DNA from: Winogradskyella sp.
GTDB lineage: Bacteria; Bacteroidota; Bacteroidia; Flavobacteriales; Flavobacteriaceae
Length of the DNA: 64,000 nucleotides
Assembly (NCBI GenBank): GCA_028383925.1
Contig: JAOEWO010000001.1
Span: forward strand, 62,001 to 126,000
Reading direction: 5' to 3'
The translations under genes were made by a program, and so were the position numbers. The notes under the pieces were generated by a model, which saw nothing but the letters and a program-made list of their open reading frames with translations, was not told the origin of the DNA and did no database searches. Below, piece by piece: positions 10,133 to 19,050 of this stretch. The first letter of the stretch is position 1. Each line of letters opens with the position of its first letter.

Positions 10133-11824
10133 ATGTTAAAAGCTAATTTACTTTGTGTAAACAATCTTTCTGTATCCTTTTTTAGTAAAAAAATTGAAAC
10201 AGAAATTCTTCATAATATCTCCTTTAAACTAGCTGAAAATTCTATTACAGCCGTTGTTGGGGAATCTGGTTCAGGTAAATCCATAACTTCGTTAACTATA
10301 ATGGGTTTATTACCACCTAAAATTTCTAAAATTACGAGTGGCTCAATAATATTTGATAATAAAGAACTCACTGCACTAAATGAAAAAAGCTTCCGCAAAA
10401 TAAGAGGCAAAGACATTGCAATGATTTTTCAAGAACCTATGAGTTCTTTAAATCCATCGATGCGCTGTGGCTTACAAGTAGAAGAATTATTAAAACAACA
10501 CACACAACGCAGTAAAGCAGATATAAAGGAAGAAGTTTTACAATTGTTTAAAAAAGTTAAGCTACCAAACCCTATACGTATTTACAAAGCCTATCCTCAC
10601 GAAATTTCTGGCGGTCAAAAACAACGGGTAATGATTGCTATGGCCATTGCCTGTAAACCAAAACTACTTATTGCAGACGAGCCAACTACGGCATTAGATG
10701 TTACTGTACAAAAAGAAATATTACAATTATTAAAAGATATACAGAAAGAGACCAAAATGAGTATTTTATTTATTTCTCATGATTTGTCTTTAGTTTCAGA
10801 ATTAGCAGACCGTATATTAGTAATGTATAAAGGAGAAATAGTAGAGCAAGGTGATACGCAAACACTTTTTAAAAACCCAAAACACAACTATACAAAAGCA
10901 TTAATTGGTGCAAGACCATCAATAGATTACCGTTTAAAAAAACTACCTACAATAGCAGATTTTATGTCTAATAGTATAGATACCACAATAATTTCTGCTA
11001 CAGACAGACAAAAGCATCATAAAAAACTATACAACCAAGAACCGCTACTAGAGGTTATAGATCTCGAAAAAATATACCTATCAAAACATGGATGGTTTTC
11101 AAAAGATGTACCATTTAAAGCTGTAAATAAAGTGAGTTTTAAAGTATATCCTGGTGAAACTATTGGTTTGGTTGGTGAGTCTGGTTGTGGAAAATCTACT
11201 TTAGGAAATGCTATTCTGCAATTAGACAAAGCAACTTCTGGTATTATAAAATATAAAGGAAAAGACATAACAAATCTAAATACTAAAGATTTACGTCTTT
11301 TACGAAAAGACATTCAAATTATTTTTCAAGACCCTTTTGCATCTCTCAATCCACGTCTCAGTGTTGGTAATGCCATTGTAGAACCCATGAAAGTTCATAA
11401 TATAGGTGCCTCATATAAAGAGCGTAAATTTAAAGTTATTTCTATTTTAGAAAAAGTAGGTCTAGACGCTTCTGCTTTTAACCGTTATCCACACGAGTTT
11501 TCTGGCGGACAACGTCAACGTATAGGTATTGCAAGGACTATCGCATTAGAACCTCAACTTATAGTATGCGATGAGTCTGTTTCTGCACTAGATATCTCCG
11601 TACAAGCACAAGTTTTAAATCTTCTTAATGACCTTAAAGAACGATTTAATTTTACCTATATTTTTATCTCACACGATTTGGCTGTTGTTAAGTATATGGC
11701 AGACCAACTTATTGTTATGAATAAAGGTGAAATTGAAGAAATTGGTGATGCAGACGTCTTATATAAATCACCAAAAAAAACCTACACACAAAAATTAATT
11801 AATTCAATTCCTAAAGGATCTTAA
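10133..11824 (+). CDS. Double-ATPase ABC protein, Dpp/Opp (peptide) family
   Basis: The 563 residues contain two complete nucleotide-binding domains. The first has Walker A GESGSGKS (43-50), signature SGGQKQR (159-165), Walker B LLIADE (178-183) and H-loop His near 215. The second has Walker A GESGCGKST (348-356), signature SGGQRQR (457-463), Walker B LIVCDE (476-481) and SHD near 514. Each domain is followed by the C-terminal oligopeptide-transporter extension. The layout is that of GsiA/YejF-type fused ATPases that energise uptake of peptides or glutathione. No permease or binding-protein gene is nearby, so its partners must lie elsewhere. Only 38 bp separate it from the downstream beta-glucosidase, and co-transcription is plausible. 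The substrate cannot be told from the sequence. Confidence 0.92.
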   Translation: MLKANLLCVNNLSVSFFSKKIETEILHNISFKLAENSITAVVGESGSGKSITSLTIMGLLPPKISKITSGSIIFDNKELTALNEKSFRKIRGKDIAMIFQEPMSSLNPSMRCGLQVEELLKQHTQRSKADIKEEVLQLFKKVKLPNPIRIYKAYPHEISGGQKQRVMIAMAIACKPKLLIADEPTTALDVTVQKEILQLLKDIQKETKMSILFISHDLSLVSELADRILVMYKGEIVEQGDTQTLFKNPKHNYTKALIGARPSIDYRLKKLPTIADFMSNSIDTTIISATDRQKHHKKLYNQEPLLEVIDLEKIYLSKHGWFSKDVPFKAVNKVSFKVYPGETIGLVGESGCGKSTLGNAILQLDKATSGIIKYKGKDITNLNTKDLRLLRKDIQIIFQDPFASLNPRLSVGNAIVEPMKVHNIGASYKERKFKVISILEKVGLDASAFNRYPHEFSGGQRQRIGIARTIALEPQLIVCDESVSALDISVQAQVLNLLNDLKERFNFTYIFISHDLAVVKYMADQLIVMNKGEIEEIGDADVLYKSPKKTYTQKLINSIPKGS

Positions 11825-11862
11825 GGATCTTACTTTATAAAAAACTTATAATATCACTAACA

Positions 11863-14163
11863 ATGCACAACTCAACGTCTGTAAAAATTATTTCTTGTCT
11901 AAGTATATTATTAATGCTTGTAGGCTGTGATAATTCTGAAAAAAATAAAATTACAATTCAAAATAAAGACAACATAATTAATCAAAAAGTAGACTCCCTT
12001 TTAGCACTAATGACGTTAGAAGAAAAGGTAGGACAAATGAATATGTATAACGGCTTTTGGGAAGTTACTGGCCCAGTACCAAAAGAAGGCAATGCTAAAA
12101 CAAAGTACGAGCATCTAAAAAAAGGATGGGTTGGCGGTATGCTAAATGTAAGAGGAGTAGAAAATGTAAAAAAAGTACAACAAATAGCTGTAGAAGAAAC
12201 AAGACTAGGCATACCATTAATTATTGGCTTTGATGTTATACATGGTTTTAAAACCATAAATCCTATACCTTTAGCCGAAGCAGCAAGTTGGGATTTAGAA
12301 GCTATAGAAAAGTCTGCTAGAATTGCTGCTATAGAAGCTTCTGCTGCTGGTATAAATTGGACGTTTGCACCAATGGTAGATATATCTAGAGATCCAAGAT
12401 GGGGACGTGTTATGGAAGGTGCTGGCGAAGATCCTTACTTAGGAAGTAAAATTGCTAAAGCCCGTGTAAAAGGTTTTCAAGGTGACGATTTAACTAAAGC
12501 TAATACCATAGCCGCTTGTGCCAAACACTTTGCAGCTTATGGTTTTACAGAAGCTGGTAAAGAATATAACACTGTAGATATTGGCGCCTCAACACTTTAC
12601 AATTCTGTTTTACCACCTTTTAAAGCAGCTACAGAAAGCGGTGTAAGAACATTTATGAACTCGTTTAACGACCTTAACGGAGTACCAGTAACTGCAAGTA
12701 AATTTTTGCAACGCGATATTTTAAAAACAGAATGGAATTTTGATGGATTTGTTGTCTCTGATTGGGCTTCTATATATGAGCTTATAAATTGGGGACGTGC
12801 TAAAGATGAAAAAGAAGCTGCAAAAATAGCATCTAAAGCAGGTTCTGATATGGATATGGAAGGCAACATCTACATCACAGAACTTGCTAATTTAGTTAAA
12901 GAAGGTACTGTAGATATAGCTGTTATTAATGAAGCCGTTTCAAGAATTTTAAGAGTAAAATTTCAGTTGGGTCTTTTTGATGATCCTTACAAATACTGTA
13001 ATCTTAAAAATGAAAAAGAAAATATTGGCACAAAATTACACCAAGAAGAAGCACTTGATATTGCAAAAAAATCTATGGTGTTACTTAAAAATGAAAACAA
13101 TCTACTGCCCTTAAAAAAAGAAGGACAACATATTGCTCTCATAGGGCCTTTAGCTGCAGAAAAAAACAGCCCATTAGGAAATTGGAGATTGGCTGCAGAT
13201 GACAATAGTGCCGTTTCTGTATTAGAAGGGATGCAAGCCTACTCTAAAAACATACTTAACCATAAAAAAGGTGTAAATCTAATTGAAGGTAACACAACAT
13301 TTTTTCATAAAGTGAAAATAAATACCACTAATAAGAATGGTATAAAAGAAGCTGTTTTGGCTGCAAAAAAAGCAGATATTGTTGTTATGGTTTTAGGTGA
13401 GCATGGTTTTCAAAGTGGAGAATCTAGAAGTAGAACACGTTTAGATTTGCCTGGGTTACAACAAGAGTTGTTAGAATCTGTATTTGCTGTAAATAAAAAT
13501 ATTGTACTCGTCTTAAATACGGGTAGACCACTAGCTATTACATGGGCTGCAAAACATATACCATCAATTATAGTGGGTTGGCAATTGGGCTCTCAAACTG
13601 GTAACGCTGTGGCTGAAGTACTTTATGGAGATTATAACCCAAGCGGAAAATTACCAATGACGTTTCCTAAAAGCGTGGGTCAAATTCCTATTTATTACAA
13701 TCATAAAAATACTGGTCGCCCAGACAATAATGCTAGTAATGTGTTTTGGTCTCACTATATAGATGAAGCAAATTCACCTTTATATCCTTTTGGATTTGGA
13801 TTAAGCTATACCAATTTTACATATAAAAACTTAAAAGTAAAGGGCTCAAATTTCTTTATTAATGCTACTGTAAACGTTTCTGTAGATGTTTCTAATAGTG
13901 GCAACATTAAAGGTAAAGAAGTTGTACAACTTTATATTAGAGATGTAGTTGCATCTATAGTAAGACCAGTTAGGGAGCTAAAAGGGTTTAATTTAACAAC
14001 GCTTAATGTTGGTGAAACTAAAACAATACAATTTGAATTGACCAAAGCCCAATTAGGATTTTACACAAATAAAGGTGTGTTTATAATAGAACCTGGTGAC
14101 TTTGAAGTCTATGTTGGTGGAAACTCTGATGCTAAACTAAAAACTACATTTAACCTAGAGTGA
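11863..14163 (+). CDS. bglX: GH3 beta-glucosidase, lipoprotein (BglX-like)
   Basis: The 766-residue protein has a lipoprotein signal with lipobox LVGC (Cys22), so it is probably anchored in the periplasm or on the outer membrane. The GH3 N-terminal barrel contains RDPRWGR and GEDPYLG (175-193), KHFAAYG (221-227) and the nucleophile Asp300 in GFVVSDWAS. The alpha/beta sandwich with GEHGFQSGE follows, and a C-terminal fibronectin III-like domain ends the protein. It should hydrolyse beta-linked glucosides or oligosaccharides from the non-reducing end. Length and domain order match BglX. It shares the strand with the upstream ABC protein at a short distance. No SusCD pair or other glycan genes are nearby, so this is not an obvious polysaccharide utilization locus. 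Confidence 0.92.
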   Translation: MHNSTSVKIISCLSILLMLVGCDNSEKNKITIQNKDNIINQKVDSLLALMTLEEKVGQMNMYNGFWEVTGPVPKEGNAKTKYEHLKKGWVGGMLNVRGVENVKKVQQIAVEETRLGIPLIIGFDVIHGFKTINPIPLAEAASWDLEAIEKSARIAAIEASAAGINWTFAPMVDISRDPRWGRVMEGAGEDPYLGSKIAKARVKGFQGDDLTKANTIAACAKHFAAYGFTEAGKEYNTVDIGASTLYNSVLPPFKAATESGVRTFMNSFNDLNGVPVTASKFLQRDILKTEWNFDGFVVSDWASIYELINWGRAKDEKEAAKIASKAGSDMDMEGNIYITELANLVKEGTVDIAVINEAVSRILRVKFQLGLFDDPYKYCNLKNEKENIGTKLHQEEALDIAKKSMVLLKNENNLLPLKKEGQHIALIGPLAAEKNSPLGNWRLAADDNSAVSVLEGMQAYSKNILNHKKGVNLIEGNTTFFHKVKINTTNKNGIKEAVLAAKKADIVVMVLGEHGFQSGESRSRTRLDLPGLQQELLESVFAVNKNIVLVLNTGRPLAITWAAKHIPSIIVGWQLGSQTGNAVAEVLYGDYNPSGKLPMTFPKSVGQIPIYYNHKNTGRPDNNASNVFWSHYIDEANSPLYPFGFGLSYTNFTYKNLKVKGSNFFINATVNVSVDVSNSGNIKGKEVVQLYIRDVVASIVRPVRELKGFNLTTLNVGETKTIQFELTKAQLGFYTNKGVFIIEPGDFEVYVGGNSDAKLKTTFNLE

Positions 14164-14194
14164 ATAATTGCGTTGATGTTTTAAATTTATAAGC

Positions 14195-14323
14195 CTAAAA
14201 CAGAAATACTTTTTTAGCTAACTTTAAAACACCCAATATTAATCTTAAAGTATTTTGCATACCTGAAACCGTATGGTTTTCAGGTAAAGTAGTTAAAGGT
14301 AGATTTGGGTTTGTTGTTTTCAT
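14195..14323 (-). CDS. possible small protein, 42 codons, unknown
   Basis: An ATG at 14323 opens a frame of 42 codons ending in TAG. The product starts MKTTNPNLPL, has a middle HTVSGMQN, and ends in a hydrophobic, basic tail (LILGVLKLAKKVFLF) that could be a membrane-binding helix. Composition and codon choice resemble the surrounding genes, and it has no overlap with them. I recognise no family. The lack of a clear promoter or ribosome binding site and the small size make it uncertain. It could also be the decayed remnant of a longer gene. Confidence 0.3.
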   Translation of the reverse strand: MKTTNPNLPLTTLPENHTVSGMQNTLRLILGVLKLAKKVFLF

Positions 14324-14496
14324 AAGCAAAAATTTATGATAGACTTGGGGCAAATCATAAATTAAGTTTAGGGTAAACTTGGGACTGCAATATGAAACTT
14401 ATTTTCGTTTATTTAGCCTAAATACACTATTAATCGACAAAATACACTTAATTTTAACATTTAAGGCGGTTCCAAAAATTTTTTCTCACAAAAAAG

Positions 14497-14513
14497 CCAC
14501 TCTTAATGAGTGG
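14497..14513. terminator. bidirectional terminator hairpin
   Basis: The stem CCACTC/GAGTGG has a 5-nt loop and is flanked by five A residues on the left and a T-run on the right. The arms extend by further A-T pairs with one mismatch. It can serve the minus-strand CoA-transferase operon (T-run on that strand) and read-through from the beta-glucosidase on the plus strand. Confidence 0.65.
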
Positions 14514-14735
14514 GTTTTTGCTTCTGTGTAGTAATCTAATCTGTTGTAGATTTTGTTTTTAAACATAAAAACTACCTCAGTTTAAATGATTTTAAGCTAT
14601 TAAAACTGTGATGAGAACCACCAGTAAAACTAAAATTCTGCTTCTGTATGCAAATTTTATCATTTTTTAACCGAAAAGATGCATTCAGAATAACAAAGTT
14701 CATAAAAAATCTACAACAGGCAAAAATATCGTTTT

Positions 14736-15389
14736 TTATAAATCCATTTCAGGAATATCGCCTTCTATTATAAGTTGGCCTTCTGTTGCTTCTTTTATAG
14801 CAGCAACCGAAACACCAGGTGCACGTTCTAATAATTTAAATCCTTTTGGTGTAACTTCTATAACGGCAAGGTTAGTTACTATCTTTTTAACACAACCAAC
14901 ACCAGTTAATGGTAAAGTACATTTTTTAAGCAATTTAGAAGCACCAGCTCTGTTGGTATGCATCATAGCTACAATAATATTTTCTGCACTCGCTACTAAA
15001 TCCATAGCGCCACCCATGCCTTTAACCATTTTACCTGGAATTTTCCAGTTTGCTATATCACCATCTTCAGACACTTCCATAGCACCAAGAATAGTTAAGT
15101 CTACGTGCTTACCTCTTATCATAGCAAAACTAGTAGCCGAATCAAAAAATGAAGCTCCTGGCAAAGTGGTAATCGTTTGCTTACCTGCATTTATAAGATC
15201 TGCATCTTCTTCCCCTTCAAAAGGAAAAGGCCCCATACCTAAAACACCATTTTCACTCTGAAATTCAACCTCTATATCTTCTCTAACAAAATTTGCTACA
15301 AGTGTAGGTATACCAATTCCTAAGTTAACGTAGTCACCGTCTTTTACTTCTTTAGCAATGCGTTTTGCAATTCCATTTTTATCTAACAT
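14736..15389 (-). CDS. scoB: Succinyl-CoA:3-ketoacid CoA-transferase subunit B
   Basis: The 217-residue subunit of a class I CoA-transferase moves CoA between succinyl-CoA and acetoacetate, for ketone body or branched-chain amino acid breakdown. The catalytic Glu is expected to be Glu46 in [10 protein letters not shown], the family E-x-G-x-x-G motif. GxGIPT at 24-29 and GAMDL near 127 are also family landmarks. Length is standard for a B subunit. It begins 2 bp after the A subunit stop, so the two are clearly translated from one message and form a heterotetramer. Confidence 0.93.
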   Translation of the reverse strand: MLDKNGIAKRIAKEVKDGDYVNLGIGIPTLVANFVREDIEVEFQSENGVLGMGPFPFEGEEDADLINAGKQTITTLPGASFFDSATSFAMIRGKHVDLTILGAMEVSEDGDIANWKIPGKMVKGMGGAMDLVASAENIIVAMMHTNRAGASKLLKKCTLPLTGVGCVKKIVTNLAVIEVTPKGFKLLERAPGVSVAAIKEATEGQLIIEGDIPEMDL

Positions 15390-15391
15390 AA

Positions 15392-16093
15392 TTATTGGCG
15401 TTGTCTTACTGTTCGTTGTTCAATTCGTTTTTCAAAATGTTCACCTTTAAATATACGTTGAACAAATATGCCAGGAATATGAATTTGATTAGGATCTAAC
15501 TCACCCACCGGAACCAATTCTTCTACCTCAGCTACAGTAATTTTTGCAGCACCACACATGTTAGGATTAAAGTTTCTTGCTGTTCCTTTAAAAATTAAAT
15601 TTCCGGCTGCATCTCCTTTCCAAGCTTTTATAAAGCCAAAATCGGCATTAAATGCGTGCTCTAGCACATACATTTTTCCGTCAAATTCTCTAATTTCTTT
15701 TCCTTCAGCCACTTCTGTACCATAACCCGCTGGTGTATAAAACGCAGGGAAACCTGCTTGTGCTGCTCTAGCGCGTTCTGCCAAAGTACCTTGAGGAATT
15801 AATTCTACATCTAACTCCCCAGACAACATTTGCCTTTCAAACTCATCGTTTTCGCCAACATAAGACGAAATCATTTTTTTAATTTGCTTTTGTTGTAGTA
15901 GTAAACCCAAGCCAAAGTCGTCTACACCTGCGTTATTAGAGATACAGGTTAGGTTTATTATATTAAGTTTTACTAATTCTGCAATGGCATTTTCTGGAAT
16001 ACCAGATAAGCCAAAACCACCAAACATAAAGGTCATGCTATCGGCTACACCTTTTAATGCTTCAGTAACATTTGCTACTTTTTTATTGATCAT
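15392..16093 (-). CDS. scoA: Succinyl-CoA:3-ketoacid CoA-transferase subunit A
   Basis: The 233-residue A subunit shows the CoA-binding glycine-rich stretch [12 protein letters not shown] (25-36) and the family segments [10 protein letters not shown] and [11 protein letters not shown]. It provides part of the CoA-binding surface, while the catalytic Glu is in subunit B. It is first of a two-gene unit with scoB. The 90-bp gap upstream to the PBP1A stop makes a separate promoter possible but I cannot pick one out confidently. Confidence 0.93.
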   Translation of the reverse strand: MINKKVANVTEALKGVADSMTFMFGGFGLSGIPENAIAELVKLNIINLTCISNNAGVDDFGLGLLLQQKQIKKMISSYVGENDEFERQMLSGELDVELIPQGTLAERARAAQAGFPAFYTPAGYGTEVAEGKEIREFDGKMYVLEHAFNADFGFIKAWKGDAAGNLIFKGTARNFNPNMCGAAKITVAEVEELVPVGELDPNQIHIPGIFVQRIFKGEHFEKRIEQRTVRQRQ

Positions 16094-16183
16094 AAATATT
16101 AAAAATTTATACCCTTAAAGATACAAAATAAGGCTTTAACTAAAATACATTCTAACTAGAAAATAGAACGCTTTTAAAACCAA

Positions 16184-18541
16184 TTAGAAGTCTGAAAAAT
16201 CATCTACATCTTCATTATTGTTATTAGATGTATTAGACGTGTCATCATCTGAGGTTACTTCACAGTCTATATTTATAGATAATTGAGACGGCTTTTCAAA
16301 TTCACTTGTAGAAACTTTAAGTGTTTTGTCTGCGTAACAAGCTTTCATATACAGTCCCCAAATTGGTAAAGCCATAGAAGCACCTTGTCCGTATTTTGTA
16401 GTTTTAAAATGGGCAGCTCTGTCTTCTGCACCAACCCAAACACCAGTAACTAAATTAGGAACCATACCCATAAACCAGCCATCACTTTGGTTTTGAGTAG
16501 TGCCTGTTTTACCTGCTATAGGGTTTGTAAACTGATATGGATAGCCAGTCATTATTTCTCTGTACATACCATTATATTTATCTACACCTACAGATCTTAA
16601 ACGTCCACCTGAACCAGCTTTTGTAACACCTTCCATAAGATTTACTGTTACATAAGCAACTTCTTCACTTAAAACATCTTTACTTTCTGGTGCAAATTGG
16701 TACAATACTGTTCCGTTTTTATCTTCTATACGAGTAACCATTACGGGTTTATTATATACCCCTTTATTGGCAAATGTTGAGTAAGCTGCAACCATTTCAT
16801 ACACACTAATATCTGGTGTACCTAATGCTATTGCTGGCACAGGTAAAATATCTTGCTCAATACCTAATTTCTTAGCCATTTCTACAACTGGCTGTGGCCC
16901 TATCTCATTCATTATCCTAGCAGTAACGGTATTTGTTGACGTCGCAAGGGCATCTTTTAGAGTTTGAAAACCAGAATATTTTAAATCGTTATTTTTAACC
17001 GTCCAAGGTTCTGGATTTCCAAATTTATTGGCTTCAATAGTTATTGGACTTCGTGGAAACGAATCGCATGGTGAGTACTGTAATTGGTCTATTGCAGTAG
17101 CATAAACAAAAGGTTTAAATGTAGAACCTACTTGGCGCTTACCTTGTTTTACCATATCGTACTGAAAGTGTCTATAATTCATACCACCAACCCAAGCTTT
17201 TACATGGCCAGTTAGCGGATCCATAGACATCATTCCTGTTCTTAAAAAAGATTTATAGTAACGCATAGAATCCATTGGCTTCATAACTGTATCTACATAT
17301 GAAGCTTTACCGTCTACCCATTTAAAAATTTCCATTTCTACAGGTTTATCAAAAGAAGCTATAATTTCTTTATCGGACTTACCTTGTTTTTTTAATATTC
17401 GCCAACGCTCACCACGTCGCATACCATTGCGAAGTAATGTGTTAATTTCGGACTGATTTAGTTCTAAAAACGGAGCAGTTTTATTACGATCTGGTGTGTT
17501 TTGGTTATCAAACTCGGCTTGTAGCCTTGGCATATGTTGTGCTACAGCTTCTTCTGCGTAGTGTTGCATACGAGAATCTATAGTGGTAAATACCTTTAAA
17601 CCATCACTATTAATATTGTATTTAGTGCCATCTGGTTTTCTGTTGTTCTCGTCTTTTACCCAATCTTTCATAAAAGATCTTAGGTATTCTCTAAAATAGG
17701 TTGCCATACCCTCGCGGTGAGATTCGGGTGAGTAATTTAAATCTAATTCTGTTTTTTGGAGTGAATCTTTTACCTGCTCATTAATAAAATCGTATTTCAT
17801 CATTTGAGCCAAAACAACATTACGTCGGTTTTTGACACCAACTGGGTTTCGTCTTGGATTATATAAAGAGGAATTTTTAAACATCCCAACAAGCATGGCA
17901 GATTCCTTTAAGTCTAAATCTTTAGGTTCTTTACCAAAATAAATACGTGAGGCAGAACGAATACCGTCACCATTATTACCAAAATCATAGATGTTAAAAT
18001 ACATCGCTATAATTTCTTCTTTGGTGTATTGACGCTCAAGACGAATGGCAATAACCCACTCTTTTATTTTTTGAATCGCTCTTTTTACAATATTTCCAGA
18101 AGCTTTTTTTGTAAATAATAATTTAGCTAATTGTTGAGAAATAGTACTCGCTCCACCGCGACCACCTAAAAATACAGCCGCTCTTAGTGTTCCTCTTGCA
18201 TCAATACCTGAATGCTCGTAATAGCGCACATCTTCTGTAGCAATTAAAGCATCGACTATATTTTTTGGTAATCCATTATAATCTATAGGTGTTCTATTGT
18301 CATCAAAATAAAATTTACCTAATGTCTTATTGTCTGAAGAAATAATTTCGGTAGCTAAATTAGTTTCAGGGTTTTCTAATCTTGTATAATCTGGCATTTC
18401 ACCTAAGAGTCCCCAAGATGCAAAAAGAAATAACAAAACAATGGCTAAAATACCACCTGTAAAAAGCATCCAAAACCAACGAATATATTTTGTAAAGTCT
18501 AAAACTTCTGGTTTAGATTTTGCTGTTTTCTTTTTTGACAT
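16184..18541 (-). CDS. mrcA: Penicillin-binding protein 1A (bifunctional)
   Basis: The 785-residue inner-membrane enzyme polymerises and cross-links peptidoglycan in the periplasm. There is one N-terminal membrane segment (about 22-44), then a GT51 glycosyltransferase domain with catalytic Glu103 in ATEDVRYYEH. The penicillin-binding transpeptidase domain has S473-T-F-K476, S534-T-N536 and K677-T-G. The Ser/Asp/Asn-rich tail (about 750-785) is low complexity, as is common in this group. It lies 5 bp after the gldH stop, so it is probably in the ricT-gldH-mrcA transcription unit. Start choice is supported by the basic MSKKK leader just before the membrane segment. Confidence 0.93.
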   Translation of the reverse strand: MSKKKTAKSKPEVLDFTKYIRWFWMLFTGGILAIVLLFLFASWGLLGEMPDYTRLENPETNLATEIISSDNKTLGKFYFDDNRTPIDYNGLPKNIVDALIATEDVRYYEHSGIDARGTLRAAVFLGGRGGASTISQQLAKLLFTKKASGNIVKRAIQKIKEWVIAIRLERQYTKEEIIAMYFNIYDFGNNGDGIRSASRIYFGKEPKDLDLKESAMLVGMFKNSSLYNPRRNPVGVKNRRNVVLAQMMKYDFINEQVKDSLQKTELDLNYSPESHREGMATYFREYLRSFMKDWVKDENNRKPDGTKYNINSDGLKVFTTIDSRMQHYAEEAVAQHMPRLQAEFDNQNTPDRNKTAPFLELNQSEINTLLRNGMRRGERWRILKKQGKSDKEIIASFDKPVEMEIFKWVDGKASYVDTVMKPMDSMRYYKSFLRTGMMSMDPLTGHVKAWVGGMNYRHFQYDMVKQGKRQVGSTFKPFVYATAIDQLQYSPCDSFPRSPITIEANKFGNPEPWTVKNNDLKYSGFQTLKDALATSTNTVTARIMNEIGPQPVVEMAKKLGIEQDILPVPAIALGTPDISVYEMVAAYSTFANKGVYNKPVMVTRIEDKNGTVLYQFAPESKDVLSEEVAYVTVNLMEGVTKAGSGGRLRSVGVDKYNGMYREIMTGYPYQFTNPIAGKTGTTQNQSDGWFMGMVPNLVTGVWVGAEDRAAHFKTTKYGQGASMALPIWGLYMKACYADKTLKVSTSEFEKPSQLSINIDCEVTSDDDTSNTSNNNNEDVDDFSDF

Positions 18542-18546
18542 AACAC

Positions 18547-19050
18547 CTACTTTTGAGTTCTTTCTACTCTAAAACCTATATCTGTAATACCTTCTAAATT
18601 TAAAATACCGTTTGCTTCGCCGTTATTGCGCATAGCATGCTGAATATTTACCGTATAATCACCGGCTTCTGTAAACTTAAAATTATCTTTATAACCTCTA
18701 TACCAAAGTTTATTTTCTTTAATATCTGTAAAACCAGTACCTAAAAGCGCACCATTTGGTGCAGCCATTTTATACTCTAATGTGTCTGTTATAATTTTTC
18801 CGTTAGGGTAATTTAACTCCACTATTAAAAATAAATTACTAAACTTATAAGCATTGTTATTTCTTAAATTAACATATGCATTATAAGTATTAATGGTGTC
18901 TGGTGCTTTAAATTTAAAACTTGCAATGGTATCTTTATGCCATACGTTTGGCAAAGGTTTGTACACATCGTAAACAGCGTTAGAATCGCAACTCACAACA
19001 AAAAAACAAAAAGCTAGGGCTACGCATAACCAATTAGTTCTTTTTTGCAT
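18547..19050 (-). CDS. gldH: Gliding motility lipoprotein GldH
   Basis: GldH is required for gliding in Flavobacterium and is associated with the T9SS/gliding apparatus in the envelope. I place the start at the ATG at 19050, giving 167 residues that open MQKRTNW. A hydrophobic stretch and lipobox VVSC (Cys21) follow at once. The frame is open for 29 more codons upstream, but those would bury the signal peptide. The mature part has the family features (YDVYKPLPNVWHKDT near the N-terminus and an Asn/Asp-rich beta domain). Its first 17 bp overlap the ricT-like gene, indicating translational coupling. The link between gldH and this neighbour is common in flavobacteria. Confidence 0.9.
   Translation of the reverse strand: MQKRTNWLCVALAFCFFVVSCDSNAVYDVYKPLPNVWHKDTIASFKFKAPDTINTYNAYVNLRNNNAYKFSNLFLIVELNYPNGKIITDTLEYKMAAPNGALLGTGFTDIKENKLWYRGYKDNFKFTEAGDYTVNIQHAMRNNGEANGILNLEGITDIGFRVERTQK

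Larger units (their letters stand above)
14164..14735. other. 572-bp intergenic region
   Basis: The region separates the convergent beta-glucosidase and CoA-transferase genes. It holds one possible 42-codon minus-strand reading frame (14195-14323) and a terminator-like hairpin at 14497-14513. Around 14545-14720 there is a stretch weakly resembling the 29755-29990 intergenic region. I see nothing else, and no structured RNA that I can recognise. Confidence 0.6.
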
